DNA of 64,000 bases from SXRF01 sp038043465. GTDB lineage: Bacteria; Pseudomonadota; Alphaproteobacteria; Rickettsiales; SXRF01. Where the stretch lies: assembly GCA_038043465.1 (NCBI GenBank), contig JBBTBX010000001.1:34666-98665 (forward strand). The letters are read 5' to 3'. This document shows positions 42,788 to 50,117 of the stretch, piece after piece. The notes under the pieces were generated by a model. The model saw only the letters and a program-made list of their open reading frames with translations. It made no database searches and was not told where the DNA came from. The first letter of the stretch is position 1, and each line of letters begins with the position of its first letter. The position numbers were made by a program, and so were the translations under genes.

Positions 42788-43594
42788 ATGCAGGATTTTT
42801 CTTATTTACATAAAGGCGGTTTCGCTATGTATATGCTGATGGCTATGTCAGTTTATGCTATTGCTGTGATTGCTTTTAAGATATGGCAATTTAAGAAATC
42901 CAACGTGTTTGACCGTAGTTTCATTGAGCCGGTACTGCGCGATATTAAGCAGGGTGACCGCACCCAGGCAACCAAAACCTTGGAGACTATCCGTGGGCCG
43001 GTGGCGCGGATCATGCGTGTGACTTTTGAGTGTGTGGCAAACCGCGAAATGTCGCAAAAAAGCAAAGAGGCGGAAATTACCCGCGTTGGCTCGGCGGATA
43101 TACGCTATCTTGAATCACATCTGCGCGGGCTGGAAATGACTGCTATGATCGCGCCGCTGATGGGGCTGCTCGGAACTGTGGTCGGGATGATAAATTCCTT
43201 CTCCAAATTAAGCTCGGCAGGAACGAGAGTTGATCCATCTATCCTTGCCGGCGGAATCTGGGAGGCTCTGCTTACCACTGCCGGCGGTCTTTCAGTTGCG
43301 ATTCCGGCACTGGGAGCGCACTATATTCTGGACGGGGTGATAGAGAAAATGCGGGCGACGATGAAGGATGTTTCGGTGCAGATTCTCTCACTTGAAGATG
43401 AATTCCGCAAGAATGAAAGGCTGCTTGCCATTGACCAGGCAAGGAAAGCTGAAGAAACTCGATTGAAACGTGAAGAAGAAACAAGGAAGCAGCGGGTTCA
43501 GTCTGATGCTGCCGCTGAAGAGCAACAGAAAACTGCACCTAAAAAAATGTCTACTTTGCATCTTCTGAGTCCTAAATATTCGGGGGGGAGTTAG
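42788..43594 (+). CDS. exbB: ExbB/TolQ-type proton channel protein
   Basis: 268 residues. Three membrane helices (about 13-32, 115-138 and 155-180) with the MotA/TolQ/ExbB core LRGLEMTAMIAPLMGLLGTVVGMI and GIWEALLTTAGGLSVAIPAL. A charged, coiled-coil C-terminal extension after 205 (RLKREEETRKQ) is longer than usual. With two ExbD proteins and TonB downstream it forms an energy-transducing complex that uses the proton gradient. Confidence 0.92.
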   Translation: MQDFSYLHKGGFAMYMLMAMSVYAIAVIAFKIWQFKKSNVFDRSFIEPVLRDIKQGDRTQATKTLETIRGPVARIMRVTFECVANREMSQKSKEAEITRVGSADIRYLESHLRGLEMTAMIAPLMGLLGTVVGMINSFSKLSSAGTRVDPSILAGGIWEALLTTAGGLSVAIPALGAHYILDGVIEKMRATMKDVSVQILSLEDEFRKNERLLAIDQARKAEETRLKREEETRKQRVQSDAAAEEQQKTAPKKMSTLHLLSPKYSGGS

Positions 43595-43598
43595 TAGG

Positions 43599-43660
43599 GA
43601 TTCGGGGTTCGGGATTAGGGGTTCGTAGTTCGTAATTCGTATTACCCCTCACCAAGAAAG
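43599..43660. repeat. word repeat between exbB and exbD
   Basis: GGATTCGGGGTTCGGGATTAGGGG, then GTTCGTAGTTCGTAATTCG, then ATTACCCCTCACC pairing back to the first part. Intergenic, inside the ExbBD operon. Confidence 0.65.
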
Positions 43661-43690
43661 ATGATGATAAATGAATTGAGAGTTTAGTTT

Positions 43691-44149
43691 ATGGAATATG
43701 AACGCAATCTGGAATTTGGACGGACATCGCGCAGGGTTTTGAACTTGCCGCTGATACCGCTTATCGATGTTGTATTTATTCTGATTATTTTCTTTATGCT
43801 CACTACTTCGTTTATGCGGATTGAATCGCTGGAGCTGATGTTGCCATCTGTAGGTAAAGCGGCATCGAAAAAAGAAGTCACGCATATTTTTGTCAAGGAG
43901 AATGGCGAGATTATTCTTGGCAAGCGCAATGTTGAGCCGGACGAGCTTAGCGAAGCACTGCTTCGGATATTTGCCGGTGATCCGACGGCTTCGATTATGC
44001 TGCTCTCGGCAGAAGGAGTTACCATGCAGCAGCTCGTTGCAGTTATGGACAGAGTATCGGCGGCTGGCGGCAAGAGCTTGTTTGTGCGTAAATGGGTTCA
44101 GGACGAAGATAAACAATCGGACGCGCCAGATGGCGACGCGCAGCAATAG
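43691..44149 (+). CDS. exbD: ExbD/TolR family protein, copy 1
   Basis: 152 residues. NLPLIPLIDVVFILIIFFML holds the N-terminal membrane helix with the essential Asp (LIDV). Periplasmic part with QQLVAVMDRVSAAGGKSLFV at its end. A 20-residue acidic tail follows. Partner of ExbB; a second ExbD follows 10 bases downstream. Confidence 0.9.
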   Translation: MEYERNLEFGRTSRRVLNLPLIPLIDVVFILIIFFMLTTSFMRIESLELMLPSVGKAASKKEVTHIFVKENGEIILGKRNVEPDELSEALLRIFAGDPTASIMLLSAEGVTMQQLVAVMDRVSAAGGKSLFVRKWVQDEDKQSDAPDGDAQQ

Positions 44150-44159
44150 GAGATAGTTC

Positions 44160-44576
44160 ATGGATTTCCCCCGCACCCGCCGGAAAAAAATAGAAATTGG
44201 ATTGATACCGCTGATTGACGTGTCCATGTTCCTGCTGATTTTTTTCATGGTTTCCGGAGTTGTTGAAAAAATTGACCTGATACCGATTGAACCGCCGGTT
44301 TCGCAGCATGGCAATATGATGGATGAAGGGCATATTCTGGTGCTTCTGGGCAGCCATGATGAGATTATTGTAAATGATGAAATGGTAACCATGGAAGAAA
44401 TGCAGAAGATGCTTACGCCGGAGCTTACAGCTAATCCCGCAAAAGTGGTGACGGTTAAGGCGGATGCTGTTGTTCCGGCTAACCGCATGATTGAAGTTAT
44501 GGATGCGATTAAGGCAGCGGGCGGTCATCATCTTTCAATCCTTACCCAATCCATAGCGAAGGTTGATAAAAAATAA
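44160..44576 (+). CDS. ExbD/TolR family protein, copy 2
   Basis: 138 residues. GLIPLIDVSMFLLIFFMV again gives the membrane helix with Asp. The periplasmic end (NRMIEVMDAIKAAGGHHLSILT) matches copy 1, but overall identity looks low, so they are distinct paralogues. GGAGATAGTT precedes the ATG. The stop codon is directly followed by the TonB ATG. Confidence 0.9.
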   Translation: MDFPRTRRKKIEIGLIPLIDVSMFLLIFFMVSGVVEKIDLIPIEPPVSQHGNMMDEGHILVLLGSHDEIIVNDEMVTMEEMQKMLTPELTANPAKVVTVKADAVVPANRMIEVMDAIKAAGGHHLSILTQSIAKVDKK

Positions 44577-45341
44577 ATGCGTGCAACATTTAAAACCTCA
44601 ACGCTGGAATATCTGAATTCTTCGCATTTTGCGCTGATGTGCGGGCTTGCCCTTGTGCTGCATATTATGACCGCGTTTGGCATCAGTATGATACCGCATA
44701 TCAAGATTATTGATATTCCAGTGCATGCCATGAATATCCGCCTCGGTGACAGTGATGTTGAACAGGCTAAGCAAAATAAAGATGAAGTGGTTATGCCACA
44801 ACCAACATCTGATAATTCGGAAATGTTGGAATCAGCCATGACCAAGCTTATCAGGAAGCCTCCGGAAAAAGCGGCAAAGCCGTCTCCGCCCAAACCTAAA
44901 CCTCTACCGCTTGAAAAACCGCCGGTGCAGACTCCACCTGTGACTGAAAGAACTGATACGCCACGCCAGTTTGTGCGCGCAACCACACCTGATAAAATAG
45001 TTCCAGGAGTAGGTTCGGTTCTGGGAAACAGCGCGGATAGCAAGGCAGCAATCAAGATGAGTTATGAGCAGAAAATTTCCCTGTGGATCCAGAAATTCAA
45101 GCTATATCCTGAAAGTGCGCGGGCGCAGGGAATGCAGGGCAGCACAGTGGTGCGTATAAGGATTGATAGGCGTGGCAATATCCGTTACAGTGGGCTGGAA
45201 GGAAATACCGGATATGCAGAACTGGATCGCGCTGCCCTTGATATGGTGCGGCGTGCCAACCCTGTTCCTGCCGTGCCGGAAGGCTATCCGGAAGGGGAGA
45301 TGTTTGAGTTTCTAATTCCAGTGAATTTTGCAATAAAATAA
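44577..45341 (+). CDS. tonB: TonB energy-transducing protein
   Basis: 254 residues. N-terminal membrane helix about 17-38, Pro/Lys-rich spacer about 97-125 (PSPPKPKPLPLEKPP), and a C-terminal TonB domain about 165-254 (YPESARAQGMQGSTVVRIRI, LDRAALDMVRRANPVPAVPEG). Couples ExbB-ExbD to outer membrane receptors, none of which is in the window. It starts immediately after the copy-2 exbD stop (TAA ATG). Confidence 0.92.
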   Translation: MRATFKTSTLEYLNSSHFALMCGLALVLHIMTAFGISMIPHIKIIDIPVHAMNIRLGDSDVEQAKQNKDEVVMPQPTSDNSEMLESAMTKLIRKPPEKAAKPSPPKPKPLPLEKPPVQTPPVTERTDTPRQFVRATTPDKIVPGVGSVLGNSADSKAAIKMSYEQKISLWIQKFKLYPESARAQGMQGSTVVRIRIDRRGNIRYSGLEGNTGYAELDRAALDMVRRANPVPAVPEGYPEGEMFEFLIPVNFAIK

Positions 45342-45347
45342 ATGAGT

Positions 45348-45457
45348 AGTTCGTAATTAGTAGTTCGTAATTAGTAGTTAGTAAGAATATTCTTTACGAG
45401 TTACTAATTACTAATTACGAACTACTAATTACGATGTACGAACTACGAATTACGTAT
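45348..45457. repeat. word-type hairpin after tonB
   Basis: Left arm of GTAGTTCGTAATTAGTAGTTCG words, right arm ACGAGTTACTAATTACTAATTACGAACTACTAATTACG...; imperfect stem over about 45 bases. It starts six bases after the tonB stop and ends 22 bases before the next gene. Confidence 0.75.
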
Positions 45458-45478
45458 TGGTGTTATGGAGATTAAATA

Positions 45479-47305
45479 ATGGGTTTGTGTAGTGTTATAA
45501 TTGTTGCAAGTAAGGGCGATGAGCTATTGTTCGCGACGATTGAAACCGTGCTTGCACAAAAACAACTTGGCGAACTGATAATTTTTGATAATGGAAACGC
45601 GCCTGATGTTGTTTCCCGGTTGCAGCAATATTCACTTTCCGAGGCAAGAATTAAAGTGATTACCATGCGTGGTGATGCCAATTTTGCTAAATGTTGTAAC
45701 ATTGCGGCAAGGCAGGCTATCTCAGAATATCTGGTGATTTTTAAGAGCGGTTATCTTATTTCGCCGGACGGGTTGGCGGAGCTTGTCCAGGTGCTGGAAA
45801 ATGAGAATAAAGCCATGCTCAGCAGTGGGGTGCTGGTCAATTATGATGGTAATATACATAATGTTTTCCGCAATAAAATAGTTACCCCGAAATCCACATT
45901 TTTTGACATTGTTTCGGTACAGACCGGCAAATCAAAAAGTATCTTTGCTGAAGAAGCTATTGCTAAAAACCTGTCATTTGAAATGGCAACTGTTCCTAGT
46001 GCCTGCATGTGTATTCGTACCAGTGATTATAAGAGGCTTGCTGGTCTTGATGAGGATTTCTTTACACAGGATGAAGAGGTGGATTTAAGCCTGCGCGTGC
46101 AGCAGGTGGGTGGCAGGGTCATGTGCGTACCTGGAGTGAAAATTACCCGTTTGCCGGGGCCTAATGATAATAAAATCTCTATAGCGCGGCAGGCACATGA
46201 AGCGAGAAATACAATACGCTACCTGAATAAATTTTTCTCGGCGCACCAGCCATTTGGAACGTTGTTTTTGTTGAACCTGCTTATTATGTTCCATTTATTT
46301 ATAAAAATTCTTGGCAATGGTTTTGTCGAATTTTTTCAGGATATTAAACCGCATTATAATAATGATGCCGCGAAACGCCTGATGATCCTGGTGCTGGGGA
46401 TTGTCGATCTGCCCAAAAATGAAGAACTTGCCAAGAAGATTGTGTTGGTGACTGGTGCTGACAGCCAGATTGGGCTATGCGTCATCCGCCGTCTTATTGC
46501 TTCCGGGGCAGGGGTGCTTGCTATTGCCGGAGAGCATGAAATTCCCTATTATCACAATAATCTACGCTGGATGAAAAAAGATCTTTCCGACCCGAATTTA
46601 AACCTTGATGGTTATTGCGCGGATTTTGTGGTGCATTGCGCGCCACTATGGCAATTGCCGACGATGCTTCCAATGCTGCATAACGCTGAAGTAAAGCGGG
46701 TTATTGCTTTTGGCTCAACGCTGGTGTTTTCCAAGTCGCTTGCTGCCAATGATTATGAAAAAGATGTGGTAGCGAAGCTGCAAAGCGCGGAATTGCTGCT
46801 TGCTGAAAAATGCGCTGAATTTAATATTACCCATACTATTTTCAGGCCGACGCAGATTTATGGGGTGGGTCTGGATTATGGCATAAGTTCTATTGCCAGA
46901 ATCATAAGGCGTTTGGGGTTCATGATGGTTTATCCTCCGGCTTTTGGACGCAGGCAACCGGTGCATGTTGATGATTTGGCGGCGGCGGTGATGCAGAGTA
47001 TCAAAAATGAAAACAGCTATAATAAAAGCTATAATTTAAGTGGTGGTGAGGTGCTTATATACCGCGAGATGCTTGGCAAATTGTTTGCCCTTTATAAGAA
47101 AAAAACATGGGTAATAAACAGCACTGCCCTGCCATTTGCGCTGGATATTATTGGCAAAATCATGCGCAGGAAACATATTAATGGCGAAGTTGCCAGACGG
47201 ATGAATGATGATCTGGTGTTTTTCCATGATGATGCTAAGTCCGATTTCGGCTATCACCCACGCACATTCCTGACTGGTGGGATGAAGGATATTGAGGGGT
47301 TTTAG
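45479..47305 (+). CDS. glycosyltransferase family 2 fused to NAD-dependent epimerase-like domain
   Basis: 608 residues. Residues 1-300 are a GT2 domain: SVIIVASKGDE, LIIFDNGNA, a DXD-like region weak (FKSGYLIS), ACMCIRTSDYKRLAGLDEDFFTQDEEVDLSLR, then membrane-proximal helices (LFLLNLLIMFHLFIKIL). Residues about 325-608 are an extended SDR: IVLVTGADSQIGLCVIRRLI, VIAFGSTLVF, FRPTQIYGVGLDYG. At the expected YxxxK site the sequence reads VAKLQ, so the catalytic pair seems lost. The fusion suggests surface polysaccharide synthesis; substrate unknown. Confidence 0.85.
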   Translation: MGLCSVIIVASKGDELLFATIETVLAQKQLGELIIFDNGNAPDVVSRLQQYSLSEARIKVITMRGDANFAKCCNIAARQAISEYLVIFKSGYLISPDGLAELVQVLENENKAMLSSGVLVNYDGNIHNVFRNKIVTPKSTFFDIVSVQTGKSKSIFAEEAIAKNLSFEMATVPSACMCIRTSDYKRLAGLDEDFFTQDEEVDLSLRVQQVGGRVMCVPGVKITRLPGPNDNKISIARQAHEARNTIRYLNKFFSAHQPFGTLFLLNLLIMFHLFIKILGNGFVEFFQDIKPHYNNDAAKRLMILVLGIVDLPKNEELAKKIVLVTGADSQIGLCVIRRLIASGAGVLAIAGEHEIPYYHNNLRWMKKDLSDPNLNLDGYCADFVVHCAPLWQLPTMLPMLHNAEVKRVIAFGSTLVFSKSLAANDYEKDVVAKLQSAELLLAEKCAEFNITHTIFRPTQIYGVGLDYGISSIARIIRRLGFMMVYPPAFGRRQPVHVDDLAAAVMQSIKNENSYNKSYNLSGGEVLIYREMLGKLFALYKKKTWVINSTALPFALDIIGKIMRRKHINGEVARRMNDDLVFFHDDAKSDFGYHPRTFLTGGMKDIEGF

Positions 47306-47323
47306 GGTTATGAGTGCTGAGTT

Positions 47324-47482
47324 ATGAGTGCTGAGTTTGAAGCTGAATTGTTAAAAACCAAAATCCGCTTAGGCTGTGAACAGCTTGATCGCGGAGAATA
47401 CAGTAAACTATCCGTTCAGGATGTGATGAAAAAAGCGAAGAAAATTCGTACGAAAAAAATACAGGCTTTCCCTTCAAGCTGA
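47324..47482 (+). pseudogene. ParD-like antitoxin remnant
   Basis: 52 codons: MSAEFEAELLKTKIRLGCEQ then LDRGEYSKLSVQDVMKKAKK. The core is the toxin-binding half of a ParD antitoxin; the ribbon-helix-helix half is missing, replaced by GAGTGCTGAGTT words. The same word precedes the ParD remnant at 18662. A decayed toxin tail follows, so this is probably a dead module. Confidence 0.6.
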
Positions 47483-47608
47483 GCAAGTTCTACCCGATAT
47501 TTTTGTCCTTTATGCCTAATATTTTATAGAAAATCAGATTCAATTGTTGAAATATCTGCAATTTTGCATCAGAAACTAGATATTAAATCTAAATTCAAAG
47601 AATTTTGA
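47483..47608 (+). pseudogene. ParE toxin C-terminal remnant
   Basis: In the frame of 47516 the sequence reads LIFYRKSDSIVEISAILHQK then LDIKSKFKEF and a stop at 47606-47608, the typical C-terminal strand and tail of ParE. Upstream residues (ASSTRYFCPLC) no longer resemble the toxin and there is no start. The end of this remnant supplies the GAGGTGAT ribosome site of the next gene. Confidence 0.7.
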
Positions 47609-47619
47609 GGTGATATAAA

Positions 47620-48489
47620 ATGGCGCGGATTGCTTATGTTAACGGCAGGTATGTGGATCACGCGCTGGCGAGCGTGCATATTGAAGATCGTGGCTATCAG
47701 TTTTCTGACGGGATATATGAATATATCGCGTTTTATAACGGGAAATTGCTGGATGCGGATGCACATTTCAAACGTCTGGAGCGCAGCCTGAATGAGCTGG
47801 AGATTGGGTTTCCGGTGGCGGCTTCGGCACTGGGGATAATTGTCCGTGAACTAATCGAACGTAATGGGCGCGATGATGGTGGGCTGTATATTCAGGTTAC
47901 GCGGGGGACGGCGAAGCGCGACCATGTATTTCCCAAAAATGCGCGTCCGGCACTGGTGATGACGGTTTGCGGCGCGAAAACCCCAAAACCTCATGAATTT
48001 AGTGATGGGGTGAAAGTTATTACCCAGCCTGATAGACGCTGGGCGAGGCGTGACATTAAATCTGTGTCGCTGCTGGCTAATATTTTAGCTAAACAGGAAG
48101 CGGCACGGCAAAAAGTGCGTGAAGCTTTGCTTATGGAAGCTGACGGAACGATCAACGAAGGATCAGCTTCCAATATGTTTATTGTGACAAAATCCGGTGT
48201 TTTGCTTACGCATCCGGCAGATGAAAATATACTGGGCGGGATTACGCGCGATGTGGTTCTGAAGCTGGCGCGCAAGGTGGGAATTGAAGTTGAGGAGAGG
48301 GCGTTTAGTGTAGCTGAGGCAAAAAATGCGGCGGAAGCTTTTATAACCTCAACCAGCATTAATGTTCTGCCGGTGGTGAAGATTGATGACCGGCTGGTTG
48401 CGGGCGGCAAAGTTGGAGAAGTTACTAAGAAGCTGGGTGAGATTTATAACGCCCATATTTATAAGCAGACGGGGAAGGTTATGAGTTAA
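47620..48489 (+). CDS. dat: D-amino-acid aminotransferase (class IV PLP)
   Basis: 289 residues. Visible: AYVNGRYVDHALASVHIEDRGYQFSDGIYE family start, YIQVTRGTAKRDHVFP, PLP lysine in RRDIKSVSLLANILAKQEA, EALLMEADGTINEGSASNMFIV and ILGGITRDVVL. The HIEDRGYQF and TRG..RDH segments favour D-alanine aminotransferase over branched-chain types. Provides D-amino acids for peptidoglycan from alpha-keto acids. GAGGTGAT precedes the ATG. Confidence 0.88.
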   Translation: MARIAYVNGRYVDHALASVHIEDRGYQFSDGIYEYIAFYNGKLLDADAHFKRLERSLNELEIGFPVAASALGIIVRELIERNGRDDGGLYIQVTRGTAKRDHVFPKNARPALVMTVCGAKTPKPHEFSDGVKVITQPDRRWARRDIKSVSLLANILAKQEAARQKVREALLMEADGTINEGSASNMFIVTKSGVLLTHPADENILGGITRDVVLKLARKVGIEVEERAFSVAEAKNAAEAFITSTSINVLPVVKIDDRLVAGGKVGEVTKKLGEIYNAHIYKQTGKVMS

Positions 48490-48506
48490 TCGTCATCCCT
48501 GACAAA

Positions 48507-49256
48507 CTATTTCAGATAATATAATATGCGGCAGGATATGGTGTCGCTATTGTTATAAACTCCGGCAGTGGAGCAGCTGTTCGCAATTATTGCCCCGCCG
48601 CTTTTTGCTGCGGTATCAAGCCCACGAAATTTTCCACTGGTAGGCACGCCATCATCTATTTTTTCATCTATTTGTCTTGTTCCAGTTGGGCTTATTGCTG
48701 GCGCAGCAAGGCTTCCGGAGGTGGCTAAATCAGAAAAGTTCAATGTATTGGCTTTTCTTGCCGTAACCTGATTATATAAATCGTCGTTATAGAAATAGCC
48801 GCATCTATCGTTGATGCCGTTAAATATTACAACACTATTCCAGCAAGGACTGACAATGGAAGCAGGAAGAAGTCCGGAAAGAGCGAGGGTTTTTATCGCC
48901 ATAACGTTTTCGCATTGCCACCATGCAGCTCCGCCATAGTCTATAATGCCATTGCCGTTACCGTTGCCGACACCATTGGTCATGGCGTTGCATGTGGTAT
49001 AATTTGCGTAATCACCAAAAATCTCGGTGGCATTCGGGCAGTCGCCAATGATACAGTTATATTTTGTGCGAAAGGTAAGAGCTGCTGTTTCAATCTGGGT
49101 AATCAGGGAAACTGCCGACCTGGTTTCTGCCGCTTTTATTAAATCGCGCCCGACCAGCACACCGCCGACCACCAGCCCGATAATAACCAGTACCAGGGAA
49201 AGTTCGATCAGGGTGAAGCCCGCGCGATTTTTATATGCTGTTGCAGTTTGGTTCAT
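48507..49256 (-). CDS. type IV pilin-like / pseudopilin protein (paralogue 2)
   Basis: 249 residues. Prepilin segment GFTLIELSLVLVIIGLVVGG, then TKYNCIIGDCPNATEIFGD and NGVGNGNGNGIIDYGG as in the paralogue at 35645. C-terminal cysteines (NSCSTAGVY, TISCRILYYLK). No secretion genes adjacent. Convergent with the aminotransferase gene. Confidence 0.85.
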   Translation of the reverse strand: MNQTATAYKNRAGFTLIELSLVLVIIGLVVGGVLVGRDLIKAAETRSAVSLITQIETAALTFRTKYNCIIGDCPNATEIFGDYANYTTCNAMTNGVGNGNGNGIIDYGGAAWWQCENVMAIKTLALSGLLPASIVSPCWNSVVIFNGINDRCGYFYNDDLYNQVTARKANTLNFSDLATSGSLAAPAISPTGTRQIDEKIDDGVPTSGKFRGLDTAAKSGGAIIANSCSTAGVYNNSDTISCRILYYLK

Positions 49257-49298
49257 TCTTGTTGTAATACTACAAAAATAATTTTTGAGGAATAATAA

Positions 49299-50027
49299 AT
49301 GTTTTCAGGTAAAATGAATAATAATGAAAAGATCCCTCGGCAAGCTCGGGATGACATAAAATTACCCAAGCCGAGGGCGGTTATTTTTGACTGGGATAAT
49401 ACGCTGGTTAATACCTGGCCGATTATCCATGACGCGCTGAACAAGACATTCGCGGAATATGGCTTGGATTTGTGGGAATTTGAGCAGACTAAGGCGCGGG
49501 TGCGTAAATCGATGCGCGACTCATTTCCGGAAATCTTCGGCGAAAACTGGCAGGCAGCGGGCGCAGCTTATCAGGCGCATTACCGTGCCAGCCATTTGAA
49601 CAGGCTCGAGGCGTTGCCACAGGCGCGTGAGGTTTTGGATATGGTTAGGAAGCTGGGGCTTTACAGCGTGGTGGTGAGTAATAAAAAAGGCGAGAATCTG
49701 CGCAAGGAAGCGGAGCATATCGGCTGGACTAATTTATTTGATAATATCACAGGCGCGGATGACGCAGCGCGGGACAAACCCTTTGCTGATCCTGTGCTGC
49801 TGGCTCTGGCGGGAAGCGGTTTTGCGCCTGCACCTGATGTGTGGTTCATTGGTGATAGCGAAATTGACCTCGAATGCGCGAAAAATACTGGCTGCACCGC
49901 GATTTTATATGGCGATGATGCCACCGCGCATCCAGACTATAACGCAACCCATTATCAGGGATTTCCATATCATGCACATGTGGTAACGCATGGGGAGATG
50001 TTGGAGTTGTTGGGGAAAAGGGATTAG
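49299..50027 (+). CDS. HAD-superfamily hydrolase (phosphoglycolate-phosphatase-like) with repeat-derived N-terminus
   Basis: 242 residues. HAD motif I VIFDWDNTLVNTW near residue 27, motif II VVSNKKG, motif III lysine in DKPFADP, motif IV FIGDSEIDLECAKNTG. Small phosphatase; substrate not determined. Residues about 11-20 (KIPRQARDDI) are encoded by a GTCAT/ATGAC-type repeat (49331-49355). GAGG is 8 bases before ATG 49299 and no start codon exists between the repeat and motif I, so the repeat peptide is probably translated. ATG 49314 is an alternative, still upstream of the repeat. Confidence 0.88.
   Translation: MFSGKMNNNEKIPRQARDDIKLPKPRAVIFDWDNTLVNTWPIIHDALNKTFAEYGLDLWEFEQTKARVRKSMRDSFPEIFGENWQAAGAAYQAHYRASHLNRLEALPQAREVLDMVRKLGLYSVVVSNKKGENLRKEAEHIGWTNLFDNITGADDAARDKPFADPVLLALAGSGFAPAPDVWFIGDSEIDLECAKNTGCTAILYGDDATAHPDYNATHYQGFPYHAHVVTHGEMLELLGKRD
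49331..49355. repeat. GATCCCTCGGCAAGCTCGGGATGAC element inside a CDS
   Basis: Short palindrome CCCTCGG...CTCGGGATGAC, similar to 36584-36607 and the complement of 61914-61938. It is in frame in the HAD gene. Confidence 0.8.
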
Positions 50028-50055
50028 GCATTGGGGATTAGGCATTAGGGAAGGA
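50022..50055. repeat. word repeat (GGGATTAGGCATT)
   Basis: GGGATTAGGCATTGGGGATTAGG...: about four words starting at the stop codon of the HAD gene. No clear second arm. Confidence 0.6.
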
Positions 50056-50117
50056 GAAACTACATTATGCTAAATATTCAGGAGAGTAGGGAGGCTTTCT
50101 TGTGAGTTTTATTCTTG

